Source: Epichloe hybrida
Taxonomy: Eukaryota > Ascomycota > Sordariomycetes > Hypocreales > Clavicipitaceae
DNA length: 64,000 nucleotides
Assembly: GCA_019022495.1 (NCBI GenBank)
Contig: JAFEKR010000001.1
Coordinates: 4,216,001-4,280,000 of the forward strand
Reading direction: 5' to 3'
Position numbers and translations under genes: made by a program
Notes under the pieces: model-generated
The model's database searches: none
What the model saw: the letters and a program-made list of their open reading frames with translations, nothing else
What the model was told of the DNA's origin: nothing
Shown here: piece after piece, positions 48,215-60,436 of the stretch
Layout: the number at the start of each line of letters is the position of its first letter
Position numbering within the stretch: position 1 is the stretch's first letter

Positions 48215-51200
48215 TGTTAGAACAAAGGTGATATTAATCGCGCGTCGCAGCCGCAATTACCTAGCAAAAGCTTAGTCCGCGCGCGCGCCTCACACATAAC
48301 TCATAACCTAGCCTGTTAATTAGCTAGGAAATGTGGGGTTATAAACGCGCAGCCCCCTTTCCTTCTATTATTGTAGATTCTAGCTTTTGACTTCTCTTTT
48401 TTTATATATATAATATAGCCTAGAATAGATAAATTAATAATAATACTATTCTTTAGGCTTATAACTTTCTTATATTAAATTTAATACCCTATAAAACTAA
48501 TACTAATTAGTAGTTACCTTTATAAATAACTATGTAGTCTTTAAACACTATAGATTAGTAAGGTTAATTAAAAGAGGTAGCTTACCTAATAATAACTTAC
48601 CTTATAAAATAGGAGGGCTATGTTTAATAATAAGTTATACTAATAGAAAGGTATAATATAGCTCTCTTCTTACTTTAGTATTAATATCTATATTTATATA
48701 GATTTTAAAATAATAAAGAAGGGTTTAATACTAGTAGCTAAGCTATCCCCTTATCTTTCTTTATTATATGTTTAATTATATATTTAAAGTTAACTACCTT
48801 ACCTTATAATCCTTTATATTAATAATATAAGTTATATAACTTATGTTTATACCTCTCCTATCCCCTTATATTAAAAGATTTACTTCTCCTTAATTAATTA
48901 GAATATTAGATATAGCTAGACTATCTAGGACCTCTAGTTAATTTAAAGTTCCTAGTAAGAGTAATAGCTATAATAATACTATAGAAGGTATTAAAGCTAG
49001 AGATAGTAGTAAATACCTTAATAAAGGAAAAAACCTTATTTACCTTACCTAAATCCCCTATATCTTTATAAAACTCTAATAATATATTATAAAGAAACTA
49101 CTTTAATAAATAGAAAACTTTAAATATAAAGAGATAATAATACCTAAGGAAATCACCTTTTATATTATTATTAAGATAGAATAGTATAGAGAATAAGGGT
49201 TATTTAGGAGAATACTTTTCTTTAAATTTAGTAATAACTTTTATAGATAGCTAAGGAATAAGTTTATAAAAAGGAGAGACCTTTCCTAGAATAAACTTTA
49301 AGACTATCTCCTTTATAATAGAGTATATATAATAGTTAGAAGAGGTATAAAGATAGTAAATAACCTTAAAGAGGTAGTAAACTAGGAAGAATTTTAATTC
49401 TAGACCCTTAAGGAAATTAAGAAAGCTAGGAAGAAGTATATAAGCTTTTAGAAAAACCTAGAGAATAAAGATTTCCTTTATAACCTACTAGATAATAAGG
49501 ATATTAAGTCCTAATAGCTTACCCCTTTACCTTACTTATTAGTATAATTACTATTAAAGGGATTAGTAAGCTAATCTTTACTAAGAAGGTTAATTAATCT
49601 AGAATTAAGGGCACTAAAGAATACTATTTATAAGTATTTATAGGTAACTCCCTTACTTATACCTTTACCTAAGATAGTTTAGTAAAACTACCTTAAAAAT
49701 ACTACTAATAATACCCCTAAGTAAGAGTATTACTAATAGAGTTAACCCTTACTACCTAGGGCTAATAGTACCTTTATTAGTATAGCCTAGAGAGCTATAC
49801 TTTCTTCTCCCTAATATAAGGGAGAGAAAGATTAGAAGGGATAATAAACCCTAAGGCTACTTCCTATAAAGCTACTCTTTTACTTCCTAAGAACCTTACT
49901 ACCTTTTTTATAAATATAAAGGGAAGTATTTAGAGAACCTCTATAAACTTAGAGGCCTTCTCTAAAGTAAATTATAAACTTATTAAAGGTATACCTTAAA
50001 GAATAACTCTATAGTATTAATAACTATAATATTCTTAAATTAAAGCTTTAAATATTCTATAGGAAGTGTAAGTTACTTAATATCTAACCTAAATAAGCTA
50101 GTTATACCTTTAAGGTTATACTTAAAGGTAAAGCTTTATAATACTATATAGACTACCTCTTAAAACCTAGTTAACTATAAGACTTTCCTATACTTATTAG
50201 CTATATAAGAGAATAATTTAAGACTAAGGATATATAGTAAAGATATCTTCTAAAGTAAAATAACTTTACTTTATAAGGAATAATAAATAATAACCTAAGT
50301 AAGTTAATAATTAATTACTTTAATAAACTTATAAAGAAGCTAGCTATTTTATAATAAGTAATACCTAAGGTAAGCTAAAGTAGAAGGGCACTTTAGAATT
50401 AACTTATAAGAGCTTATAATAGTATTCTAAAATATAGAGAAGCTATTATAAACTTACTAAAAGGACTATAAGAGTTTTATAAATAAATTAGAATAATAAT
50501 CTAACTTATTAAGGAAAAGAAGAAAAACTATTAATAATTTCTAACTAAAGCTATAACCCTAGAGTAATTCTAGACTAACTAAAGATATAATAGGAAGGGA
50601 AAAGAGACTTAATACCCCTTAAAACTATAAGAAAGAGAAGGAAATTCCTATATAAAGAAGTACTATATATATAGTAAAGAAAAATACTAGTTATCTAAGT
50701 ATCTAGAAGAGAACTATAAGAAGGCATATTAATACTTTAAGAACTATTACCTTATGGATTTAGCTAATAACTTATATAATTTATTTCTTATATAGTATAA
50801 AGGAGAATATAAGCCTTAATCCCCTATTAATAATAAAATCACTTAGTATATAAAAAGTATTAGATTTAATAATAGCCCTAATAGTATAGATAGGCTAGTA
50901 CCTATAAGCTTCTTTAATAATAGAATATAACTTAATAGTAAAAGAATAGTTTAATTCCTAATAAATTAAGTAGTTTATTATAGTCTAAGTAAAAAAGACC
51001 CCTTTAAGTAAGAACTCTTAAGTAAAGCTTTAGTAATGTTTATACTAGAAGATTGCTATTTCTATGTAATATTCTAAGGGATTATACTTAATATAGGAGC
51101 TATAAAATTCTCTATAGTAAGGTACCCTTAATTTCTTGCTTTATAATACTAAATGCCTAAACTAAAGCTTAATAAATTAATAGTAAAAAAGGCATTAGTT

Positions 51201-54200
51201 AGATTTAGCGTGGGAGAACTAATTATTATGCTTAGAGTAGCTAATATACCTACTCCCTTTAGGGATATTCTCTTTTAGGTTATACTAATAAACACTCTAT
51301 TTCTCTTATCCCTTAATAATATAGATTATCTATGAATTAACTTTAATATCTCTAAAAACACACTATAATAAGGAAACATTAAAGTCCTTATTATTTATAA
51401 ATAGGGGTATATATAAATACTACTTATATAGAAAGAAGAAGCAGTTGCTTAGAGCTACCTTATAGAAGGTAAGATATAGTAATTATATTACCGCTTTAGG
51501 TATTTATTAATCTAATAACTATATAAGGTTCTTTGTAAATGTGAGGCCCTACTCACAACACCAGCGCGCCAGCGCACCACCAGGCGGGCGCACCACGCCC
51601 TAGGGCTAGGTCCACGTGACACTGGCGAGTCACTACCTATAAGTTAGCGACTCGCACGCACAACACACTTAGACCTAGCAAGCTTCAGTCAATATACGAA
51701 CGCCCCCATACCTCTTGCCTAGCTATCCCTTTGTTCTCACAGTAAATTAGGGTATAATATTAACATTAAGGCTATTAAGAAGCTAATAAGACTTTGCTAC
51801 TAATACTAGATATATATAGATAGCCCTAATTACTTTAAATTTACCCTTAAGGATAAGTATAGCTTTAACTATAAAGTAATAGTAAATATTTTTTACCTTA
51901 ATAGTAACCGCCCTATACTCCATGCTATAGATATAGCTATAGCGTTTAACGCGGCGAAATTCCTTAATAATATCTTTGTAAAAATAACTTAGGAAGCCCT
52001 CTAGATATACTAAATTAATGCTTACTTAAGCCCTTTAGACTTTATTATTATAGACGCTAGAACGAACTTCTATAGTAATAAAATTAGATAATTTATAGCT
52101 TTAATATTAATCTTAATTAAGGAAGTCCTTATTAAGGTATACTATAGTATTAGGAAGGTTAAAAGGTATTATAAGCTACTCTAAAGGGCCTATAATATAA
52201 TTAGGCATGAATATCTTATAATACCTAAACCTGCTGCCTTATAAATAGTAATAAAGGCCTTAAATAACACTATAGGCCCTAATAGCCTTATCCTAATACT
52301 TCTTATCTTTAGAGCTTACTTATATATAATAAATAACTCCTTACTATTACTTAATATTATATAGTATGTGATTATAGTATAGAAGGCTACTAAAGAGATT
52401 AAGAGGCTTTATACTATTAGGAAGGTTAATAAGGCCCTTACTAAATATAATAGCTTAGATACCTTAAAGACCCTTAGCTTACTACTTAAATTAAAGGTCT
52501 AAGTCTAGTAAGAAAGTAAGGGATAGGTAAGCCTATATAAGCTACTAGTAATAACTAGAGAGAGCTATATACTTAATATACCTAGGGGCCTAAAGACCTT
52601 TAGGTTAACCTTTATTAAGCCTTACTATAATAATCCTAGTATAAAGAGGGTAGTAAAGCCTAGTAAAGAAGAAAAGAAGGAAGGGTAAGAGGCTTAAGAT
52701 AAGAATATAGTATTAGTAATATTACTAAAGCGTAGGTATAGAAGGCCTTAAAAGAACCCTCCTATAATGCCTTATAAAACTAATACTTTCTTATTAGTAA
52801 AAGAATATAGTAACTTAGCCCTTATAATTAAGCTATATAAGGAAGGAATTATTAAGACCCTAGGTAAACCTTTTAAACTATTAATAAAAGCAGATATTAA
52901 TGCCTTGATTAAGTAAGGTGTGTTTAAATTTATTATATTTAATAAAGAGAAGTATAGTGGGATTTAAATCTTTAATTCCTGAATTATTAATAAGATTAAA
53001 GGTAAGATAATAGAACCCTATAAAAAGTTATGCCTTATAATCTAAGGATATAAGAATAAAGGGAAATAGGCTATTCTTATATAGGCCCTAATGATTTAAC
53101 GAGCGAGCTAATGCCTTATTCTTGTGATAGCCTTATTAGTAAGATTAAGGAAATTCCTTATCTAGCTATATAATATCTATTAGGCGTATATATAGGCCTA
53201 TATATTACTAAAGCAGCTAATCCTAGCGCGCTTGCTAATTTAAATATAGTACCTTTACCTGCCTAGCATAATTCTAAGGGTTATAAAGCCCCTTTATAGA
53301 CTTATAGAGGCTAGAATATATTAGTAAGTTATATATTATAAGTATTATAAAGAGAACCTCTAGATAGAAACCTTTATGTATAATCCCTGCTTGCTTATAA
53401 CTATAAAGGAAAGCCCTAACTTTATATATATTAGAATATAAACTAATAATACCCTTAGCCTATTAGATAAGAAGTTCTCTAAGAAGGAAAAGACTTAACT
53501 AGTTACTATAGGCTTTAATATAAAGCTAAAGTAATTCCTAACCTAGGATAATCCCCTTATATTTAATAGAGGTATTATTACACTAAAGAATAATACTATT
53601 AAGATATAGTAAAAGAGGTAGAGTAATAAGTTAGAATTAGTCCTAATAATTAAATTAAAGTATAAATATATAAAGCAGAGGGCCTAAGGTGCTTATATTA
53701 CCTTAATATACTAACTAGAGGCTTACTTTAATCTATCTATTACTATATAGCACTAAGAGCTAACCTTAGAAAATATAAAAGCCCTTAATCACTACCTAAA
53801 GTAGTAGATAGATTACCTAGAAAGAGGCCTAATATTTATCCTAATAGACCTTAAGAAGGTAAAGCTCTTTACCTTTATAAATAGATTATTTACTAATAAC
53901 TAGGACCTATCCTTATAACTAGGATATATACTTATCCTAGCTAATAAAGACTATACTAATAGTAAATTTATAATTAAAGGTAATATTATATACTTTAGCT
54001 TAATAAAGAGCAAAAAAGTTATATAAAGTGTGCTTACCTTAGAGGTTTATAGCATAGTAGCTAGCGTTAATATAGCTTATGTAATTATAATAACCTTAAA
54101 CCTAGTTACTAACTAACTAAAGCTCCTAAAGATCCTAGTTATTATATATATAGATTTATACTCCTTATATAAATACCTTATTAAACTTAGTATAATAAAA

Positions 54201-55139
54201 GAGAAATGCTTAATAATTAATATTATAGCTCTTTAATAGTTATATAAATGCTAAGAACTTTATAAGATTTAATAGATTAATAAGGAGAATAACCTAGCTA
54301 ATACCTTTATAAAAGTATTACTTAATAAGGCCCTTAAGAGCTTTATCTTAACTAACTAAATAATAATCTAGATAAAGGGATAGGTTACTTATATATAATA
54401 TATATATAGTAAGAGAAAAGGTAATTCTCTAGGAGGGTAGCTATAGGGATAAGATATTAATATAAGGGATATATGCCCTTATAGTTAATATCCCTAGTAG
54501 CTATAGCTACGCTAGCCTACTAGGCCCTCCTAGTAAACTATAGAAATTAGTAGTAGTGTGTAGGAGGAGGAAGGTATTATATTAGAGAGGGATAATATTA
54601 TATATATACTATCGCGTGGGATATATATTATTTTAAGGAAAGAAGGGATTTAGAAGGGATTTACTTATTCTTATATAGGCTTATAGACTAAGTAAGATTA
54701 TTATTTCCTTTTTATTAGCTACTATACGCTAAGATAGGCTATAAGTTCTTTTCCTTATATCCCCTATTAATTAAATTATTAATCTGTTTTTTTTCTTATT
54801 CCTATAATTAATATCGCGCGTTAATAATTATATTAAAAGAGAGAGGTTCTAGTATTAGAATAAAGGTAATATTAATTACGCGTTATAGCTATAATTACCT
54901 AGCAAAAGCTTAGGCCGCACGCGCGCCCTACACGTGACTTATAACCTAGCTTATTAATTAGCTAGGAAATGTGAGGCTATAAACGCGCGGCCCCCTTTCC
55001 TTCTATTATTATGAATTCTAGCTTTTAACTTCTTTTTCCTACACATATAACGTAGCCTAGAATAGATAAATTAATAATAATACTATTCTTCGGGCTCATA
55101 ACCTTCTTACATTGAATTTAATACCCTGTGAAACCAACA
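48215..55139 (+). mobile_element. Copia LTR retrotransposon 5 (family A), RIP-decayed, with nested solo LTR
   Basis: LTRs at 48215-48502 (288 bp) and 54853-55139 (287 bp) match those of element 1. Without the 207-bp nested insertion the element is about 6718 bp, against 6720 bp for element 1. Purine-rich AAAAGAGAGAGG precedes the right LTR. In plus-strand order: gag, decayed zinc knuckle near 50660, protease near 51080 (LNIGA where DTGA is usual), integrase from about 51440 broken at 51540, then to about 52500 (SPLDFIIIDARTNFYSN), RT about 52960-53560, RNase H about 53930-54300. Stops are everywhere. Flanks GATAG and CTTTT do not match, so one end may have been exchanged by recombination. Confidence 0.85.
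51540..51741. mobile_element. Intact, undecayed solo LTR (TGTGAG family)
   Basis: 202 bp with perfect inverted tips TGTGAG and CTCACA, flanked by GTAAA at 51535-51539 and 51742-51746. It is GC-rich (GCGCGCCAGCGCACCACC) inside a strongly AT-rich host element, so it arrived after RIP of element 5. Its decayed relative is split between 16833-17022 and 36249-36260. Confidence 0.92.
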
Positions 55140-55400
55140 CTTTTCTTACTAGAAATTTACTAGTAAAAGTTACTTTTCTTACTAGTTTTTTTATTTAGCT
55201 TATTTTCTATAAAATATAATTTAGAAATTAATTTATTTCTTTACTTTTCTTACTAGAAATTTACTAAGAATAGTTACTTTTCTTACTAATTACTTTTTTT
55301 CCTAAAAAGTTACTAGGAAAAGTTATTTTTCTTATAAATTACTTTTTTTATAAATCACTTTTCTTACTACTTACTTTTCTTATTAGTTTTTTTTTTAGCT
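55140..55400. repeat. ACTAGT minisatellite array
   Basis: CTTTTCTTACTAGAAATTTA units directly follow element 5 and run until a TTTAGCTTATTCC stretch. Same orientation as 45521-46625. Confidence 0.75.
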
Positions 55401-55406
55401 TATTCC

Positions 55407-55673
55407 TATTATAACTAAGGTTAGGGAGATATAAATAAAGTAAAGGCTTAGGTTCTTAGTTATAGCTAAAAAGCTTTTACTTAAAGGCTAGTATATAAAA
55501 GTCTTAAACTTTAACTTACTATATATATTATAAGTAATTTTTATTTAAATACCTTACTAAGTATATATAGCTATCTAGTAGTTACTTAGTTATTTATATA
55601 ACCTAAGGCTTATCTAAGGGCTTTATTATATAACTATCCTATCCCTAGCCCTCTAGCCTCTGTGCTCCTAACA
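55407..55673. repeat. Family E LTR copy
   Basis: 267 bp from TATTATAACTAAGG to GCTCCTAACA, the reverse-complement match of 36522-36788. No clear target duplication is left (ATTCC against AGCTT). Confidence 0.7.
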
Positions 55674-55778
55674 AGCTTGCTTAATACAGTTATATCTCTA
55701 GGCGTTATAAGCCTTGTGGAGTTGCGTTAACTAGGGTTTGTATCTAATCGGATAGAAGTGGATTAGAATTTTAGAGGT

Positions 55779-56167
55779 ACATTCGCCTACTTGTATATAA
55801 ATAGGCTAATAATAAATATATCCCCTCCTAAGTACAAGGTAAAACTACTTAGCTTACTACACCCTAATAACTTATTTTTTTAACTTCTTTTTATTTACCT
55901 TATAAAGCTTATTATTAAGCTTACCCTTAATTTTAGGTATCTTTTCCCTTATATTATAAATACTATTAATTATCTTAAGGTTAGATTTATTTTCCTTTAC
56001 TTTTTTCTCTTTTATTATTTTATTCAATATTTTAGATAGTATAGTATCTTTTTTATTACCTTTAGCTATACTATTATTTAATTAGTTAATCCGTAGCCTA
56101 TAACTTACCTAGTGATTTAAATTAGATTAGAGGTAATTAAGAATAAGTTATGTTTTTTTACTTAAGG
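55779..56167 (+). repeat. Island-edge repeat plus 5' part of element D
   Basis: 55779-55821 (ACATTCGCC, then AAATAGGCTAATAATAAATA) recurs at 5893-5931 at the opposite edge of the AT-rich island in the same orientation. From 55822, CCCCTCCTAAG and AAGGTAAAACTAC match the 5' end of element D at 6282. The 3' part diverges. Confidence 0.55.
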
Positions 56168-56340
56168 AGATATATATATTATTTATTATAGATGAGATAT
56201 TTACTATTAGGTACTAATATACATAATTTATAAGTCTTATAAACTTATAAGGCTTATAACCTTTATATAAGGAGATAAGGGTATTTACGTTAGTATAGAC
56301 TATATATAAGGTACTATACATGTATAGCCTATAGTCCTAG

Positions 56341-57067
56341 TAAAATACATCCAATACAAGGTCCTTCTCACCTCACTTAGTGCTACGCTAAGCTTTGATT
56401 TGACACGTAATTAGCCTGCTGCCCCTAGTTATGTACTCGTGTAAAATCAAACAGGGATTAGACTGTACATTAATCCGTACATACACGTGTAACCCCGCCT
56501 TGGAGGACACCGAGCTGGTATCATTGACGGAACCTCCCAGGTTCGAATCAATACTCCGTACGGATGACATGATAGCAGTCGACCGAGGAATCTCAGCCTG
56601 GGTTCCGAGCATTATAAGCAAGGTACGGAGGACTCCGTGATCCACGCGGATCAATATTGCTGCAGCTGCCCGGCTCCAACAACCCCTGCACAAGGTCCAC
56701 ATGAAGTCGCGGGATCGCGGGACATTGTTGTGGCACGGAGCACTCCGTATGTATGTATGGCACGACGTTCTGTGACCAGCTGGCGACGAGACATTATGTA
56801 CAACTGATGGATAGATGTGGGCAAGAGGGGAAAGGATCAACGAGCAAGTACGGGCTTACGACCGACTTACAACTTCTGTACGAGCCCAACAGGGTGGCGG
56901 CTGGATGGATCCGAGAATGTGACCGACCTGGTCACTGATCGGTCACTGATCGGCAGAGGTCGTCGACCTTGTCGGCATGTTCCAGATGGTGCAGTATTTG
57001 GCGACGACCAAGATGATTCAGAGGAGACGGGCATGAATTTGCTTCGCCCACCAGTTTTTGTCCCATC
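56341..57067. other. Intergenic region at the right edge of the island
   Basis: Composition returns to normal. Several near-palindromes built on ACTCCGTA/TACGGAG occur (near 56550, 56620 and 56735). Open frames up to 150 codons on the minus strand (56388-56840) show no motif and no codon bias, so no gene is called. Confidence 0.4.
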
Positions 57068-58799
57068 ATGCACCGTCTCCTAGCTTTGCTCTTGTCCAGA
57101 ACTGAAATGGGGATGGGGATGGGGATGGGGATGCCCGGCACAGCAGCTCCGGCCGGTGTACAGTCTCGTTCCTTGGAGACTCATGATATCGTCGTCTTGC
57201 ATCTTGCCGAGGGCGTCGCTCCCACCAGCGTCGCCCGCGAGCTTGGCGTCGAGTACTCGGGCCCAGTCGGGGAGCTGTCAGATCACCACGTCTTCTCCGT
57301 CCCCAAAGAAGGGAAACTTGACGCAGACACGCTGCTGATACCCAGGGCGCACACGCTATGGGCCACCAAACTAGGCGTCGGCGCAAAGCTTCACAGGAGA
57401 AGAAGATTTCCGTCTCATGCCCAGCCACCACCACCACCCCGTGCTCGAGAAGGCCCGCGGCTCGGCCAAGCCAACCGTGATGCCGTCCGAGCTCAAGCGC
57501 GAGTTGCGTCGCAGCTGGGCATCTCTGACCCGAGGTTCAAGAGCCAATGGCACCTGATGAACACGGTCCAGCCTGGCAACGACCTCAACGTATCCGGTGT
57601 CTGGCTGGAGGGCGTGTTCGGGGAGGGCGTCACCACGGCCATTGTTGACGACGGGTTGGATTTCCACAACCTCGACCTGAGCCCAACTACTACGCGGGGG
57701 GCTCATACGACTTCAACGTCGGCGTGGCATACCGCAGCCGAGTGTCGGGAATCCGAATGCTGTCCGGGACGGTGGACGACGTCGACCAGGCGGCGGCCAT
57801 GAACTTTGACTACCAGAACAACGACATATACTCCTGCTCGTGGGGACCCGAAGACGACGGTCGCCACATGAAGGCGCCCGGGGTCCTGGTGCAGCGAGCC
57901 ATGGTCAACGGCGTGCAGAGGGGACGGGGCGGCAGAGGATCCATCTACGTCTTCTCGGCGGGCAACGGCGCCGGCCAGGACGACGACTGCAACTTTGACG
58001 GCTACACGAACAGCATCTACAGCATCACCGTCGGCGCCATCGACCGGACGGGGGCAGACACGCGCCGTGGCAGCAGGTTCACGGGCACATCCCCGAGGGC
58101 CACGAGGGATTGAGCGGCAGCTACACCGTCACTTCCGAGGCACTTCGCGCCGCAAACTTGGCTCGCCTGGAGCATGTGACCGTCACCATCAATGTCCGAC
58201 ATGCCAGACGGGGTGATCTGAGCGTGGAGCTTGTCAGCCCCAGCGGCATCGTCAGCTACCTGAGCACCCCGAGGCTGCCTTATGACGCAAAAACGAGATA
58301 CGTGGACTGGGAGTTCATGTCGGTGGCGCACTGGGGTGAGGCCGGGGAGGGAACCTGGAGAATCATCGTCAAGGATACCAATGTGAATGGCCGCAACGGG
58401 ACGTTTGAGAACTGGCGTCTGAATCTCTGGGGCGAAGCCATCGATGGTGCGAACCAGTCGCTTCACGCCCTGCCAGGGTCGTCCAAGACGCAGCATGGCT
58501 TCAGCCATCCCGGGAGCACTGCTGCGGCGGCTCCATCGTCCAAGGCAGAGATGACGACGGCCTCGTCGGCGGTGGCGCCCTCGTTTCCTTCCCCTCACAG
58601 ACATGATTGGCGACCCGAAAGAAGTCAAGTATACGTCGTCGTATGTGGTTTGGCGGCGGCCGGGGGCATCATCCTCTTGGTACTATGTAATCTACCCATT
58701 ATGACGGCGTGGCTGGCCAAGTTCACGAGGAGTAGATCAAAAGCCCGTCGACTCGACGCGTCTGCAGAAGAAGACGATACCTATCCCTTGGTTCCGTAA
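57068..58799 (+). pseudogene. Kexin-like subtilisin protease, inactivated
   Basis: Kexins are Golgi serine proteases that cut after Lys-Arg; this locus keeps their layout in three frames. Frame 1 (57068-57802) has a short hydrophobic start broken by a GGGATG repeat (MGMGMGMG), a prodomain with an Arg cluster (HRRRRF), then SDPRFKSQWHLMNTVQPG and IVDDGLD, which holds the catalytic Asp. A frameshift lies near 57680-57685. Frame 2 (to 58113) jumps from SYDFN to VGVAYRSRVSGIRM at 57717/57718, losing the HGTRCAGE-type catalytic His segment. It keeps DIYSCSWGPEDDGRH and the oxyanion region SAGNGAG. After GAIDRTG (about 58053) the sequence diverges, stops, and lacks the GTSAAAP-type Ser region. Frame 3 (58110-58799) holds most of the P domain (VELVSPSGIVSYL, FMSVAHWGE), a membrane segment and an acidic tail. 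No RIP signature. An assembly error is the main alternative. Confidence 0.85.
57104..57133 (+). repeat. GGGATG hexamer microsatellite
   Basis: About five GGGATG-type units lie in the 5' part of the kexin relic, encoding alternating Met and Gly where a signal peptide core would be expected. Confidence 0.9.
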
Positions 58800-58979
58800 G
58801 GCAATATTACCCCCCTCGCCTAGAATAGATGCCAAGTTTCATCTACGGATACGCCATCTTCAATACTACCTGTAAAGAGCTATAGTAATCCCATTCATCT
58901 ACTCCAATTGAGCGTTCCTCCATAATTACATGTGAAGAAGAAGAGAAAAACCCCCTCGCGGTCGATGGCGACTGTGTCA
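58800..58979. other. Convergent 3' region
   Basis: Short spacer between the 3' ends of the kexin relic and the SET gene. No feature seen. Confidence 0.4.
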
Positions 58980-60436
58980 TCACCAAACCTTGGCTCGTCC
59001 CCTCTTACCCCATGTCCAATGGGCCTCTGGATCCATCATGAACAGCAGAGTCTCGTTGATGCGTATCCCCATCTCCCTCCACGCCAGTAGTCCGAAGCCG
59101 ACGGCGCTGCTCGCCATGCGCAGAGCATTGTGCCTGTCCCCCACGGCGCCGTACGCCCACGAGGCGAGCTGGAACGCGTCGGCAATGTCCGTGTACAGGC
59201 CCTCCTCGCGGTACAAGCGCACCAGCCTCTCCGCCAGGCCCGGCGTGCCGCGGCTCTGGGCGGACCAGTCCCGCAGGGCCCGCGTGTATTCGCGAATCAG
59301 GCCGACGGAGCGATCCGAGGCCCTCCGTTCCGCCTTGGGAAGCCCGCACGCCGAGCAGGAGCAGTTGAAACCCCATGTCTGGAGGATTTGCCGGCGTTCC
59401 TCGTAGGTGGCAACGGGCTCGATATCTGGAACATGGTCAAAACAAATCCGCGGGAAGCGGATATTGTAATGTTAATGTGTAATCCCTACTCACAGGAAAT
59501 GGTGAGCTCCTGGCCCGGCTCGACGTCCTGGATAGTGTAGACCTTGTGCGTCAAGGTCCGACGGTCGAACTGGTAGACGCAGCTAGAGCGAAGGGAGTCA
59601 GCGGCTCGACAAAACACCCGGGTAGAGGTACCTGATCGCTTCTCACTTTGGTCGGCAAGCATGGTTCAGTCTCTGCGGCGACCCAACGTTAGCAACCCGG
59701 TCGGAGGGAAGGGAAGAGGGTCCGAGGCGACAGGATCCCATACCGACGTCTGCGTGAACAGCGCGTGGTGATCCATCGGCTCCTCCAGACTGATGACGAA
59801 GGAGTTTGTGCGCAGCCGGTCCTCGATCTCGTCCCCGCCCCAGCGGCCCATCAGCCCGAGCGTCTCGGCCCGGGCCCCCGGCGGGAGAAACCCGACGGCA
59901 GCCCTCTGCATGCGCAACCGCGCCTCGTCGGCGACGTCGCGCCGCGCGTCGAGGTGGACCACGAGCGTCGGCGGCTCCCGGATGATGAGCTCGCCTCTCG
60001 CCAGGGCGCGCCGCGCCACGAGCCCGACTCCCTTGCCGCCGCCGCCGCCGCCGCCGCCCATCCGGCGCTCCGCAAAGGCGCCGCGCGCAACCACCGCACC
60101 GGCCGCGTACACGTCCCGCCCGTAGTGCCGGTCCAGGGCGTCCGAGACGGCCCCTCTGATGACGCTCTCGGTCGTCACCAGCGAGATGCCCCGCTCGCCC
60201 CAGAAGTGCGCGTCCGTGTAGATGCTGTATCTGTGTCTGTTGGCCGCGCACACTTGCTCCGCGGCGTCCGGCTCATCTTGCATCGTGAGGAATCGAGGGA
60301 CGCGCCCCCCGTCCGCCGGGCAGGATGCCTTGTCCATGTACGATACTTGGAAAGCCGCGGGGGACTGAGGCTGCATCGAGCGAGTCCATGTCGGGAAAAT
60401 CATTGAGGCGCCGAGTATTCCGTGCTTGATTCTCAT
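58980..60436 (-). CDS. SET-domain protein (putative lysine methyltransferase), four exons
   Basis: I derive exons 60436-59744, 59672-59647, 59582-59494 and 59425-58980, giving 417 residues, with GT-AG introns and consistent phases. SET proteins transfer methyl groups from S-adenosylmethionine to lysines. The N-terminal SET strand is GVGLVARRALARGELIIREP (136-155), after an 8-Gly run. The conserved SRLNHACRPNC core (231-241) is assembled only by splicing, because a 26-bp exon encodes RLNHACRP. ELTISY (265-270) gives the conserved Tyr, and a post-SET-like NCSCSAC (290-296) follows. The C-terminal half looks helical and may be a TPR-like region as in SMYD-type proteins. The upstream Met could lie elsewhere, as residues 1-60 have no motif. 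No signal peptide; probably cytosolic or nuclear. The histone or non-histone target is unknown. Confidence 0.85.

Larger units (their letters stand above)
5893..56340. other. AT-rich, RIP-decayed transposon island
   Basis: About 50 kb are very AT-rich, full of TAA/TAG in every frame, and made of repeated sequences whose copies differ mainly by C/T and G/A changes. This is the known signature of RIP in ascomycetes. No intact host gene was found. Parts not assigned to a named element below (for example 5932-6208, 7657-7774, 8104-8267, 16481-16605, 34931-35590 and 55674-55778) hold only AT-rich sequence or decayed repeats. Confidence 0.85.

Noticed and set aside
55100..55115. CGGGCTCATAACC in the family A LTR, resembling the initiator tRNA-Met anticodon arm
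   Set aside because: The match is not kept in family B LTRs and is not at the primer-site position; likely chance.
56388..56840. 150-codon minus-strand frame
   Set aside because: No domain, composition unlike the neighbouring real genes, and no promoter or homologous pattern seen.
58017..58628. 203-codon minus-strand frame
   Set aside because: Antisense shadow of the kexin relic.
59765..60406. 213-codon plus-strand frame
   Set aside because: Antisense shadow of the GC-rich first exon of the SET gene.
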